Both the position numbers and the translations under genes were made by a program. Under the pieces are notes generated by a model. It did not search any database, had not been told where the DNA came from, and saw nothing but the letters and a program-made list of their open reading frames with translations. From assembly GCA_002388005.1 (NCBI GenBank), contig DGLO01000084.1, positions 1-10,101 of the forward strand: a stretch of DNA of 10,101 nucleotides, in the 5' to 3' direction. This DNA is from Candidatus Neomicrothrix sp. UBA4542. Its GTDB lineage: Bacteria; Actinomycetota; Acidimicrobiia; Acidimicrobiales; Poriferisodalaceae. Positions 1 to 9,931 of the stretch are shown in pieces; the stretch's first letter is position 1; each line of letters begins with the position of its first letter.

Positions 1-28
1 GAAGGCCCCAGCCAAGAAGAAGGCATAG
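1..28 (+). CDS. rplJ: 50S ribosomal protein L10, C-terminal end (partial)
   Basis: Only the last eight codons and a TAG stop (26-28) are in the window, read in the frame starting at base 2. They encode KAPAKKKA, an Ala/Lys/Pro tail. L10 anchors the L7/L12 dimers of the ribosomal stalk, and its C-terminus is variable and low in complexity in Actinobacteria. The call rests mainly on position, since rplJ directly precedes rplL in nearly all bacteria, and on the tail composition. The other two forward frames stay open here but resemble nothing. Too little is present to say more about the protein. Confidence 0.65.
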
Positions 29-97
29 GCGAAGTCAACACAGCAAGACGGCCGGGAGGCTGTCGCTGAAAAGAACCAGAAAGCTAGGAGAAAAGAA
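29..97 (+). other. rplJ-rplL spacer with rplL ribosome binding site
   Basis: This short spacer is purine-rich towards its 3' end. AGGAG at 86-90 lies 7 nt before the rplL ATG and is a good Shine-Dalgarno match. No terminator or clear promoter is seen, which fits co-transcription of rplJ and rplL. Confidence 0.6.
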
Positions 98-481
98 ATG
101 GCAACTACCGAAGAGATCATCGATGCGATTGGCAATATGTCAGTCCTCGAACTCGTCGAGCTAAAGAAAGCATTCGAAGAGAAATTTGACGTCACAGCCG
201 CTGCTGCAGCACCAGTGATGGTGGCCGCTGCGGGCGGGGGCGATCAAGGCGGCGACGCTGCCGAAGCAAAAGACGAATTTGACGTGGTGCTTACGGCTGC
301 CGGAGACAAGAAGATCCAGGTCATCAAAGAGGTGCGAGGACTCACCAGCCTCGGACTAAAAGAGGCCAAGGATCTTGTAGAAGGCGCGCCAAGCAACGTC
401 CTCGAAGGAGTTCCAAAAGAGGAAGCCGACAAAGCCAAAGAGGCCATCGAGGCCGCCGGCGGCGCCGTCGATATCAAATAG
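98..481 (+). CDS. rplL: 50S ribosomal protein L7/L12
   Basis: L7/L12 is the multi-copy stalk protein of the large ribosomal subunit. It recruits translational GTPases such as EF-G, IF2 and EF-Tu and stimulates their activity. The 127 residues show the full architecture: an N-terminal dimerisation domain at about 1-33 that binds L10, a flexible Ala/Gly-rich hinge at about 34-58 containing AAAAAPVMVAAAGGG, and a C-terminal globular domain at about 59-127. The C-terminal domain carries the factor-binding motif GLKEAKDLVEGAP and ends in AAGGAVDIK. Length is normal for the family. The ATG is preceded by AGGAG, and the N-terminus matches other L7/L12 proteins. The hinge is a little extended by a Gly/Asp/Gln stretch (GGGDQGGD). 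It lies between rplJ and rpoB in the standard order. Confidence 0.98.
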   Translation: MATTEEIIDAIGNMSVLELVELKKAFEEKFDVTAAAAAPVMVAAAGGGDQGGDAAEAKDEFDVVLTAAGDKKIQVIKEVRGLTSLGLKEAKDLVEGAPSNVLEGVPKEEADKAKEAIEAAGGAVDIK

Positions 482-493
482 CCAAAACCTTTA

Positions 494-534
494 GCTAGCG
501 CCCCGGTTTGTTGAAAGCCGTTTGGGCCGCTAGC
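494..534 (+). promoter_or_regulatory. inverted repeat (hairpin) in the rplL-rpoB spacer
   Basis: GCTAGCG (494-500) pairs perfectly with CGCTAGC (528-534). After one C-C mismatch, CCC (502-504) pairs with GGG (524-526), and two possible G-U pairs extend the stem. It begins 13 nt after the rplL stop. No U-tract follows directly, so it is not a standard intrinsic terminator. It could be an RNA processing, stability or pausing element. A weaker competing pairing, AGCCG (516-520) with CGGCT (539-543), is also possible. Confidence 0.5.
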
Positions 535-606
535 CTGTCGGCTGTCGTGGCTCTGGTGTCGTCTTTTTTAGAAAACACTGTGATTGTCCGCGCGCCCCTG
601 CTTATG

Positions 607-627
607 ACGACCGTCCGCCTCGGTCGT
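607..627 (+). promoter_or_regulatory. hairpin just upstream of the rpoB ribosome binding site
   Basis: ACGACCG (607-613) and CGGTCGT (621-627) form a perfect 7-bp stem with a 7-nt loop. It lies 14 nt before AGGAG and 24 nt before the rpoB start. Its position suits a translational or stability element, but function is inferred only from the inverted repeat and its location. Confidence 0.4.
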
Positions 628-651
628 AACTGAAAATCTTTAGGAGATCCG

Positions 652-3600
652 TTGTCGCCTCGCGCTGCTCGGGAACGGTATTCATTTGGCAACCTCGAAG
701 AGGTACTGCCGCTACCTGACCTAATTGACGTCCAGAAGAAGTCCTTTGATCGCTTTCTAGCGGTTGGAATGGCAGAAACCTTTGCTGATATCAGCCCAAT
801 AACTGACTTCACGGGAAACCTCGAACTCGAATTCGAGTTCGACAGTGAGGATGAGGACCTTCGGGGCCCTCCTAAATTTTCCGAAAATGAATGCAAAGAG
901 AAAGACCACACCTATTCCGACCAGATTTTCGTTCGGGCCCGGTTCATGAACCGAAACACTGGTGAAATCAAAGAGCAAACAGTCTTTATGGGTGATTTCC
1001 CCAAGATGACTGACAAAGGGACTTTCATCATTAACGGCACGGAACGAGTGATAGTCAGCCAACTCGTCCGGTCACCAGGTGTCATTTTCCAACCGGGCGA
1101 GCGGTACCGCCTTCGCAACATGCAAAAGCATCAACTCGTCACCGGCACTATCCACCCCTATCGCGGTGAGTGGATCGAATTCGACGTCGAACACAAACCC
1201 GGTAAAGACGTGACCGCTGGTGCCCGCATTGCCAGAAAGCGTCGGTTGAGTATCTTCACCCTCCTTCGAGCGCTTGGCTACGACGAAATAAGCCACCCAG
1301 GTTTCCTAGAACGCTTCGTCGAACACTTCGACTTTCTTGAAGGCCAATGGGAAAGTGAACGAGACAAATGGGCCCGCGAGGAAGACACGCCAATCGCCCC
1401 CACACAAGAAGCGGCTTTGGTTGAGATCTACAAGCGTGCGCGACCCGGAGAACCCCCGACGCCGGAAGCCGCCGCGAACTATTTCAACAACGCTTATTTC
1501 GAAGAACGCCGATACTCCCTTTCTAAAGTGGGCCGATACAAGCTCAATAAGAAACTGAGTTCCGAAATTGAGAAGCTGGAGAAACTCTTCGGACTTAAGT
1601 TGGAACGTCCCGGCAAAGATTCCCAAGTTCTGACGCGTTCAGAAGTGTTGGCCGCTATCAGCTACTTGCTGCATCTGGCCAACGCGGAACCCGGCTACCG
1701 GCTCGACGACCAAGACCACTTCGCGAATAGACGCATCCGATCTGTCGGCGAACTCATTCAAAACCAGGTCCGGATTGGTCTCAGCCGCATGGAGCGAGTC
1801 GTGCGAGAACGCATGACAACGCAAGATGTAGAAGCCATCACACCCACAACACTCATAAATACCAGACCCGTTACAGCGGCAATTAAAGAGTTCTTTGGCA
1901 CCTCGCAACTTTCGCAGTTCATGGATCAAGTTAATCCCCTTTCTGGTTTGACTCACCGACGGCGCCTTTCGGCTCTTGGGCCAGGCGGCCTTTCCCGAGA
2001 ACGCGCCGGTTTCGAAGTTCGCGACGTCCACTTCAGCCACTACGGACGGATGTGCCCGATTGAAACGCCGGAAGGCCCGAACATCGGCCTCATCGGAGGC
2101 TTGGCGACGTTCGCCCGAGTAAATGAATTCGGATTCATTGAGTCGCCATACCGAGTCGTCAAAAAGGGAAAAGTTACAGACGAGATCCGCTACCTCACGG
2201 CAGACGAAGAAGAAGAATTCGTTGTAGCACAAGCAAATGCTCCGCTTACGGATAAGAAAACTTTCCGCAATCCAAGAGTGCTGGTTCGAAAGAGCCCCCA
2301 AGGTGCGAGCCTCGCGGACCTCAAGCTTCAAATGGAGCGAGACACATACTTCGCGGCAACGACTGAAATCAGCTACGTGCCTGCGGACGAAGTTGACATG
2401 ATGGACGTTTCGCCCAAACAAATAGTGTCAGTCGCAACGGCATTGATCCCGTTCTTGGAACACGATGATGCCAATCGTGCTCTCATGGGAGCAAACATGC
2501 AGCGCCAAGCGGTTCCGCTGCTTCGTTCAGAAGCCGCCTACGTAGGTACGGGCATCGAACGTCGCGCTGCGGCTGACGCCGCGGATGTCATTCTCGCCGA
2601 CGAAGCCGGAGTTGTCAGCGAAGTAACGGGCACGAGCATCACCGTTGAATACAACAAGGCGGGGACTGTCAGCCACGAATTACTCAAGTTTGAGCGCTCG
2701 AACCAAGACACGTGCATCAACCAAAAACCGCTTGTTCGCGAAGGAGACAAAGTTAAGAAGGGCGCCGTGCTCGCAGATGGCCCCTCCACCGACCAAGGAG
2801 AGCTGGCTTTGGGCAAGAACCTCCTCGTTGCCTACATGTCTTGGGAGGGATACAACTTCGAAGACGCGATCATCATCAGCGAACGTCTCGTAAAAGATGA
2901 CGTACTCACCTCAATTCACATACACGAACACGAAATCGACGCGCGCGACACCAAACTTGGCCCCGAAGAAATTACCCGCGACATTCCTAACGTGGCTGAC
3001 GATGTTTTGGGGGACCTTGACGAGCGTGGGGTAGTGCGCGTCGGCGCTGAAGTCGGTCCTGGCGACGTACTCGTCGGCAAGGTCACACCAAAAGGTGAAA
3101 CGGAACTGACCCCAGAAGAGCGCCTACTGCGAGCAATTTTCGGAGAAAAAGCTCGAGAAGTGCGTGATACCTCATTAAAGGTCCCTCACGGAGAAAGAGG
3201 AATCGTTACCGATGTCCGGGTGTTACAACGCGACGATGATGAAGAACTTCCTCCGGGCGTAAACGAACTTGTACGCGTGTATGTGGCCCAGAAACGCAAG
3301 ATCAGCGTCGGCGACAAATTGGCTGGACGTCACGGTAACAAGGGCGTTATTTCTAAGATTCTGCCGGTCGAAGAGATGCCCTACCTCGCGGATGGCACGC
3401 CAATCGACATTATTTTGAGCCCACTTGGGGTTCCCAGTCGCATGAACGTCGGCCAAGTTCTTGAGGCCCACCTGGGGTATGCCGCCCGTTGGGGATGGGA
3501 ACAAGACGGACAACTTGTTGGGGACGAGCCGGTCTCAAACACTGAACGGAAAACGCGACCTCGAACTGAACCGTCAGTGTTCGTCGCCACCCCCGTCTTT

Positions 3601-4251
3601 GACGGAGCAGCTTGGGACGAAACCGAAAAAGCCGGCGACCACCCCACCATCCAAATGACGTTAGAAAATCTCCGCCCAGAAGCATCTTCTGGGGAGAGGA
3701 TGATGACGCCAGCCGGAAAGGCCGTCCTGTACGACGGGCGCAGCGGTGAACCTTACGACCAATCGATCATGGTCGGCTACAGCTACATCCTCAAATTGGC
3801 TCACCTTGTCGACGACAAAATCCATGCTCGCTCGACGGGCCCATACTCCATGATCACCCAACAGCCATTGGGTGGTAAGGCTCAATTCGGAGGTCAACGC
3901 TTCGGAGAAATGGAAGTCTGGGCTCTCGAGGCCTACGGGGCTGCCTATCTCCTTCAGGAGCTCTTAACCGTGAAGTCCGATGACACCTTGGGCAGAGTGC
4001 AGGTCTATGAAGCGATCGTCAAGGGGAAAAATATTCCAGAGCCCGGAATTCCCGAGAGTTTCAAAGTGCTCATCAAAGAAATGCAAGCCCTATGCCTGAA
4101 CGTAGAAGTCATATCACTTAACGGCGATGAGATTGACATGCAGGGACTCGATGAGGATGTCTTCCGAGCTGAGGAGTCATTAGGTATCGACATCAGCCGA
4201 CCTGAACGAGGGACTGATGAAGAAGATCAACTTCGGAGGCAACGAGTGTGA
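652..4251 (+). CDS. rpoB: DNA-directed RNA polymerase subunit beta
   Basis: The beta subunit forms one pincer of the RNA polymerase clamp and part of the catalytic centre. The 1199-residue ORF is full length for an actinobacterial beta without large lineage inserts. The TTG start is chosen because AGGAG lies 5 nt upstream and the encoded SPRAARERYSFGNLEEVLPL aligns with family N-termini. Recognisable parts are the rifampicin region at about 420-445 (Asp425, His435 and Ser440, matching E. coli 516, 526 and 531), CPIETPEGPNIGLI from 468, WEGYNFEDAI with Glu737/Asp738, GDKLAGRHGNKG from 887 with Lys889 and Lys897 (E. coli 1065 and 1073), and the C-terminal GGKAQFGGQRFGEMEVWALE from 1074 that packs against beta'. 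One oddity is Val427 where many bacteria have Asn (E. coli 518). The main rifampicin-contact residues are wild type, so sensitivity is predicted but not shown. The 3' end contains GGAGG at 4235-4239, which may serve the next reading frame. Confidence 0.99.
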   Translation: MSPRAARERYSFGNLEEVLPLPDLIDVQKKSFDRFLAVGMAETFADISPITDFTGNLELEFEFDSEDEDLRGPPKFSENECKEKDHTYSDQIFVRARFMNRNTGEIKEQTVFMGDFPKMTDKGTFIINGTERVIVSQLVRSPGVIFQPGERYRLRNMQKHQLVTGTIHPYRGEWIEFDVEHKPGKDVTAGARIARKRRLSIFTLLRALGYDEISHPGFLERFVEHFDFLEGQWESERDKWAREEDTPIAPTQEAALVEIYKRARPGEPPTPEAAANYFNNAYFEERRYSLSKVGRYKLNKKLSSEIEKLEKLFGLKLERPGKDSQVLTRSEVLAAISYLLHLANAEPGYRLDDQDHFANRRIRSVGELIQNQVRIGLSRMERVVRERMTTQDVEAITPTTLINTRPVTAAIKEFFGTSQLSQFMDQVNPLSGLTHRRRLSALGPGGLSRERAGFEVRDVHFSHYGRMCPIETPEGPNIGLIGGLATFARVNEFGFIESPYRVVKKGKVTDEIRYLTADEEEEFVVAQANAPLTDKKTFRNPRVLVRKSPQGASLADLKLQMERDTYFAATTEISYVPADEVDMMDVSPKQIVSVATALIPFLEHDDANRALMGANMQRQAVPLLRSEAAYVGTGIERRAAADAADVILADEAGVVSEVTGTSITVEYNKAGTVSHELLKFERSNQDTCINQKPLVREGDKVKKGAVLADGPSTDQGELALGKNLLVAYMSWEGYNFEDAIIISERLVKDDVLTSIHIHEHEIDARDTKLGPEEITRDIPNVADDVLGDLDERGVVRVGAEVGPGDVLVGKVTPKGETELTPEERLLRAIFGEKAREVRDTSLKVPHGERGIVTDVRVLQRDDDEELPPGVNELVRVYVAQKRKISVGDKLAGRHGNKGVISKILPVEEMPYLADGTPIDIILSPLGVPSRMNVGQVLEAHLGYAARWGWEQDGQLVGDEPVSNTERKTRPRTEPSVFVATPVFDGAAWDETEKAGDHPTIQMTLENLRPEASSGERMMTPAGKAVLYDGRSGEPYDQSIMVGYSYILKLAHLVDDKIHARSTGPYSMITQQPLGGKAQFGGQRFGEMEVWALEAYGAAYLLQELLTVKSDDTLGRVQVYEAIVKGKNIPEPGIPESFKVLIKEMQALCLNVEVISLNGDEIDMQGLDEDVFRAEESLGIDISRPERGTDEEDQLRRQRV
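821..842. repeat. perfect 22-bp palindrome inside rpoB
   Basis: The half-site TCGAACTCGAA (821-831) is followed directly by its exact reverse complement (832-842), centred on GAATTC. As RNA it could fold into a 9-bp stem with an AATT loop. It lies 170 nt into rpoB and encodes the acidic/aromatic stretch LELEFEF. GAA/TTC and CTC/GAG codons favour palindromes, so chance is possible. It is the longest perfect palindrome I found in the window. Confidence 0.7.
4235..4239 (+). promoter_or_regulatory. Shine-Dalgarno-like GGAGG at the 3' end of rpoB
   Basis: GGAGG lies within the Arg-Arg codons near the end of rpoB, 8 nt before the GTG at 4248 that overlaps the rpoB stop. Spacing and sequence are near ideal for initiation at that GTG. 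It is too far (58 nt) from the rpoC ATG to act on it directly. Confidence 0.4.
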
Positions 4252-4297
4252 CCGTCGGCACGCAAATCCCGTCCCTTTCGCGAATTGAGAGCAGCAA

Positions 4298-4301
<4 letters not shown>
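4248..4301 (+). CDS. possible 17-codon ORF linking rpoB and rpoC
   Basis: A GTG at 4248-4250 overlaps the rpoB TGA in a GTGA arrangement. The frame runs 17 codons (MTVGTQIPSLSRIESSK) and stops at TGA 4299-4301, which overlaps the rpoC start in an ATGA arrangement. GGAGG sits 8 nt before the GTG, whereas rpoC itself has only a weak GAGAG at 4287-4291. This is the layout expected of a translational coupling relay that hands ribosomes from rpoB to rpoC and keeps beta and beta' output matched. The peptide resembles nothing I know and may have no function of its own. The alternative is chance: the gap is short, and the GGAGG also simply encodes Arg-Arg of beta. Confidence 0.35.
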
Positions 4302-8194
<3,893 letters not shown>

Positions 8195-8204
8195 TCACCG
8201 CGGT

Positions 8205-8756
8205 ATGCGAAAAGCGGCGGTGAGTACCATCTTGGTGCTCTGCATATGCACGAATAGTTGCGCCGGCACAACGGTTGAGCGCCAGACGACGCTTACGACC
8301 ATTGTCTCGACCGATGAACCATATTTGATAAGCGCTTCGCAGCTTCTCGAAACTATGGTGTGGCCGCCCCATCTGCAGCCGATAACTCTCTCCCCAACCG
8401 CAGAACGTCAATTACAACGCTTCATATTCGACGACGTCGAAATAGCTGCCGCCGTCAGTGATGTGGCGGCCATAGGCCTCGTTCGCGGAGCTAAACCGAT
8501 CGGAGCAATCTTGGTGATTGGGGTGACCGATCCGGTGATCGGCAACATGAGCTTTATCGAGGGATTACGTGCCGCCGCTCTCAATACGTCAGTCGATGCA
8601 ACGTGGGGCCCTATGGCTGGTTCGGTTATGGCAGCCGACGGCCAGGTTTGGGGCGTACTTCCGCTCAGCTCCGTAGCGGTAGTCGCGGTTGGCGCGAATC
8701 GAGCGGACCTTGATGAAATAATGAATGCGCTAGTTCGACGGTTCACCCACCAATGA
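8205..8756 (+). CDS. hypothetical protein, putative lipoprotein
   Basis: I do not recognise this 183-residue protein. The ATG at 8205 is preferred because it gives a secretion signal at the true N-terminus: a basic MRKAA, a hydrophobic VSTILVLCIC, then TNSC with Cys19 as a candidate lipid-modified residue, followed by a Thr-rich linker. The lipobox is imperfect because Thr is at -3 and Asn at -2, so simple secretion or a membrane anchor is possible. The rest is a mixed segment with hydrophobic strands near AIGLVRGAKPIGAILVIGV and GVLPLSSVAVVAVGANRADL, and a final amphipathic helix; no catalytic motif is evident. A GTG at 8160 would extend the frame by 15 residues into rpoC but would bury the signal peptide. 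The gene starts 10 nt after the rpoC stop with a poor Shine-Dalgarno, suggesting read-through expression with rpoC. Base composition is not obviously foreign. Confidence 0.7.
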   Translation: MRKAAVSTILVLCICTNSCAGTTVERQTTLTTIVSTDEPYLISASQLLETMVWPPHLQPITLSPTAERQLQRFIFDDVEIAAAVSDVAAIGLVRGAKPIGAILVIGVTDPVIGNMSFIEGLRAAALNTSVDATWGPMAGSVMAADGQVWGVLPLSSVAVVAVGANRADLDEIMNALVRRFTHQ

Positions 8757-8952
8757 TCATTCGCATGAGCCGTCAGCTGCTGAGAAATAGACGCAGGTAG
8801 CTATCTTGTTTCAACGAGCCACTTGAGGTTGCCTCTCGGTTGCGCGACTCGTAGCATTGTCAATCGGTCTTGGTCCGACATGGCCACGTGATTCGTGCCA
8901 ATAGGACTAAGCCCGCTCCCGTCCCACAGGTCACCCAGTTCTGAGGTATTTG
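8757..8952 (+). other. intergenic region upstream of the str operon
   Basis: This spacer separates the lipoprotein-like gene from rpsL. It contains a candidate promoter (8829-8857) and the rpsL ribosome binding site GAGG at 8943-8946. No intrinsic terminator for the upstream transcript is apparent. If the promoter is real, the rpsL leader is roughly 90 nt. Confidence 0.5.
8829..8857 (+). promoter_or_regulatory. candidate sigma-70-type promoter for rpsL-rpsG-fusA
   Basis: TTGCCT (8829-8834) and TAGCAT (8852-8857) are separated by exactly 17 bp. Each hexamer matches four of six consensus bases. The location, in the only long spacer before rpsL, supports a str operon promoter. Such partial matches also arise by chance, so this is tentative. 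Confidence 0.35.
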
Positions 8953-9324
8953 GTGCCCACAATCCAGCAGCTAGTCCGCAAGGGCAGAAAATCCAAACCG
9001 ACGAAGGGAAAGACCCCTGCTCTCAAGGGTTCCCCTCAACGAAGAGGTGTATGCACCCGTGTGTACACCCACACGCCGAAGAAGCCGAATTCAGCCCTTC
9101 GGAAAGTCGCGCGCGTGCGCCTCACCAGCGGGATAGAGGTAACTGCGTACATACCAGGCGAAGGTCACAACCTCCAAGAACACAGCATCGTTCTGGTTCG
9201 AGGCGGCCGCGTAAAAGATCTTCCCGGTGTTCGTTACAAAATCGTTCGCGGTTCCCTTGACGCATCTGGTGTCTCGGCTCGCCGGCAAGCGCGTTCGCGT
9301 TACGGCGCCAAGAAGGACAGCTGA
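8953..9324 (+). CDS. rpsL: 30S ribosomal protein S12
   Basis: S12 lines the decoding centre of the small subunit and controls accuracy of tRNA selection. The 123-residue protein is typical in length and shows MPTIQQLVRKGR, RRGVCTRVYTHTPKKPNSAL, GEGHNLQEHS and GGRVKDLPGVRYKIVRG. Lys43 and Lys88, the usual sites of streptomycin-resistance mutations, are wild type. Asp89, the residue methylthiolated by RimO in some bacteria, is present. GTG at 8953 is chosen because it yields the conserved MPTIQQ start and has GAGG 6 nt upstream. A TTG directly before it (8950) could start one codon earlier, adding a single residue. His40 in place of the common Thr is a small variation. It is the first gene of the str operon, followed after one base by rpsG. 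Confidence 0.98.
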   Translation: MPTIQQLVRKGRKSKPTKGKTPALKGSPQRRGVCTRVYTHTPKKPNSALRKVARVRLTSGIEVTAYIPGEGHNLQEHSIVLVRGGRVKDLPGVRYKIVRGSLDASGVSARRQARSRYGAKKDS

Positions 9325-9325
9325 G

Positions 9326-9796
9326 ATGCCTCGTCGTGGTGCGGCTCCCAGACGCGAAATGGCCGCTGATCCTGTTTACGATTCGACCCTTGTTACCCAA
9401 GTAATTAACAAAGTCTTGCAACGAGGAAAACGAGCTACCGCTGAACGTATCGTCTATGACGCCCTTGACATCGTTTCCGAAAAAACGGGTGGCGAGGCGC
9501 TTGATGTCCTAAAGCGAGCGGTCGACAATACGAAACCGCAGCTCGAGGTAAAAAGTCGGCGCGTCGGCGGCGCAACCTACCAAGTTCCCGTTGAGGTACG
9601 CCCACGCCGAGCCAACACCCTCGCAATCCGTTGGATCGTGAGTTATGCGCGTGACCGCCGTGAACGAACGATGGCCGAGCGACTCGCAAACGAAGTTCTG
9701 GATGCCTCTAACGGCACTGGATCTTCAGCTAAACGTCGAGAAGACACCCACCGGATGGCAGAGGCCAACAAAGCTTTTGCCCACTACAGGTGGTAG
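9326..9796 (+). CDS. rpsG: 30S ribosomal protein S7
   Basis: S7 is the primary 16S rRNA-binding protein that organises the head of the small subunit and contacts the E site. The 156 residues match the usual length and carry the family landmarks: MPRRGAAPRREMAADPVYDS at the start, the central VGGATYQVPVEVRPRR hairpin region, and the C-terminal HRMAEANKAFAHYRW. The frame is open about 100 nt further upstream, but that part overlaps rpsL and is not S7-like. ATG at 9326 follows the rpsL stop by one base and has AAGGA at 9313-9317 inside rpsL, so the two genes are almost certainly translationally coupled. In E. coli S7 is the autoregulator of this operon; whether it is here cannot be judged from the sequence. 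Confidence 0.98.
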   Translation: MPRRGAAPRREMAADPVYDSTLVTQVINKVLQRGKRATAERIVYDALDIVSEKTGGEALDVLKRAVDNTKPQLEVKSRRVGGATYQVPVEVRPRRANTLAIRWIVSYARDRRERTMAERLANEVLDASNGTGSSAKRREDTHRMAEANKAFAHYRW

Positions 9797-9853
9797 CAAA
9801 AGGCGCGCTGTCACCCCCAATGCCACCGAAACCGGCACACTGGATATTGGGCG

Positions 9854-9909
9854 TGCCCACCAGAGCACACCACCTAGTCCTTGCACTAACCCCACCCCCC
9901 CTGACCCCC
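9854..9909 (+). promoter_or_regulatory. C-rich, G-poor tract in the rpsG-fusA spacer
   Basis: These 56 nt contain 31 C and 6 G, ending in runs of 4, 7 and 5 C (9890-9893, 9895-9901, 9905-9909). The transcript would be largely unstructured, as in Rho-loading sites. The minus strand has G-tracts that fit a G-quadruplex pattern. The tract ends just before the fusA ribosome binding site. Function is inference. The rest of the 135-nt spacer holds only weak inverted repeats, such as TGCC (9821-9824) with GGCA (9834-9837), and no terminator. Confidence 0.4.
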
Positions 9910-9931
9910 GAGAGACCAAGGCAGAATTTTC

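Larger units (their letters stand above)
482..651 (+). promoter_or_regulatory. rplL-rpoB intergenic leader
   Basis: This 170-nt spacer precedes rpoB. It holds two inverted repeats (annotated separately), a run of six T at 564-569 with no stem directly before it, and AGGAG at 642-646 placed 5 nt before the TTG start of rpoB. In E. coli the equivalent spacer carries a partial transcription attenuator and an RNase III processing site. A similar role here is inference. I found no convincing -35/-10 pair. Confidence 0.5.

Noticed and set aside
511..536. TTGAAA with TAGCCT as an rpoB promoter
   Set aside because: The spacer is only 14 bp and the -10 match is weak. Other combinations, such as TTGTCC (584) with TATGAC (603), have 13 bp. 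None is convincing.
564..569. Run of six T in the rplL-rpoB spacer as an intrinsic terminator
   Set aside because: No stable stem lies directly before it. The nearest good hairpin (494-534) ends about 30 nt upstream, so a standard intrinsic terminator is not supported.
1639..2421. Long minus-strand open frame opposite rpoB (260 codons)
   Set aside because: It lies fully antisense to a conserved part of rpoB, has a Cys/Arg/Val-rich composition typical of shadow frames, and resembles no protein family.
8895..9260. Plus-strand open frame of 121 codons overlapping rpsL
   Set aside because: It is an out-of-frame shadow of rpsL with a Ser/Arg/Pro-rich composition and no family resemblance.
9227..9325. 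N-terminal extension of S7 upstream of 9326
   Set aside because: The extension overlaps the end of rpsL in another frame. Known S7 proteins begin at the MPRR sequence encoded from 9326, which also has a suitable ribosome binding site.
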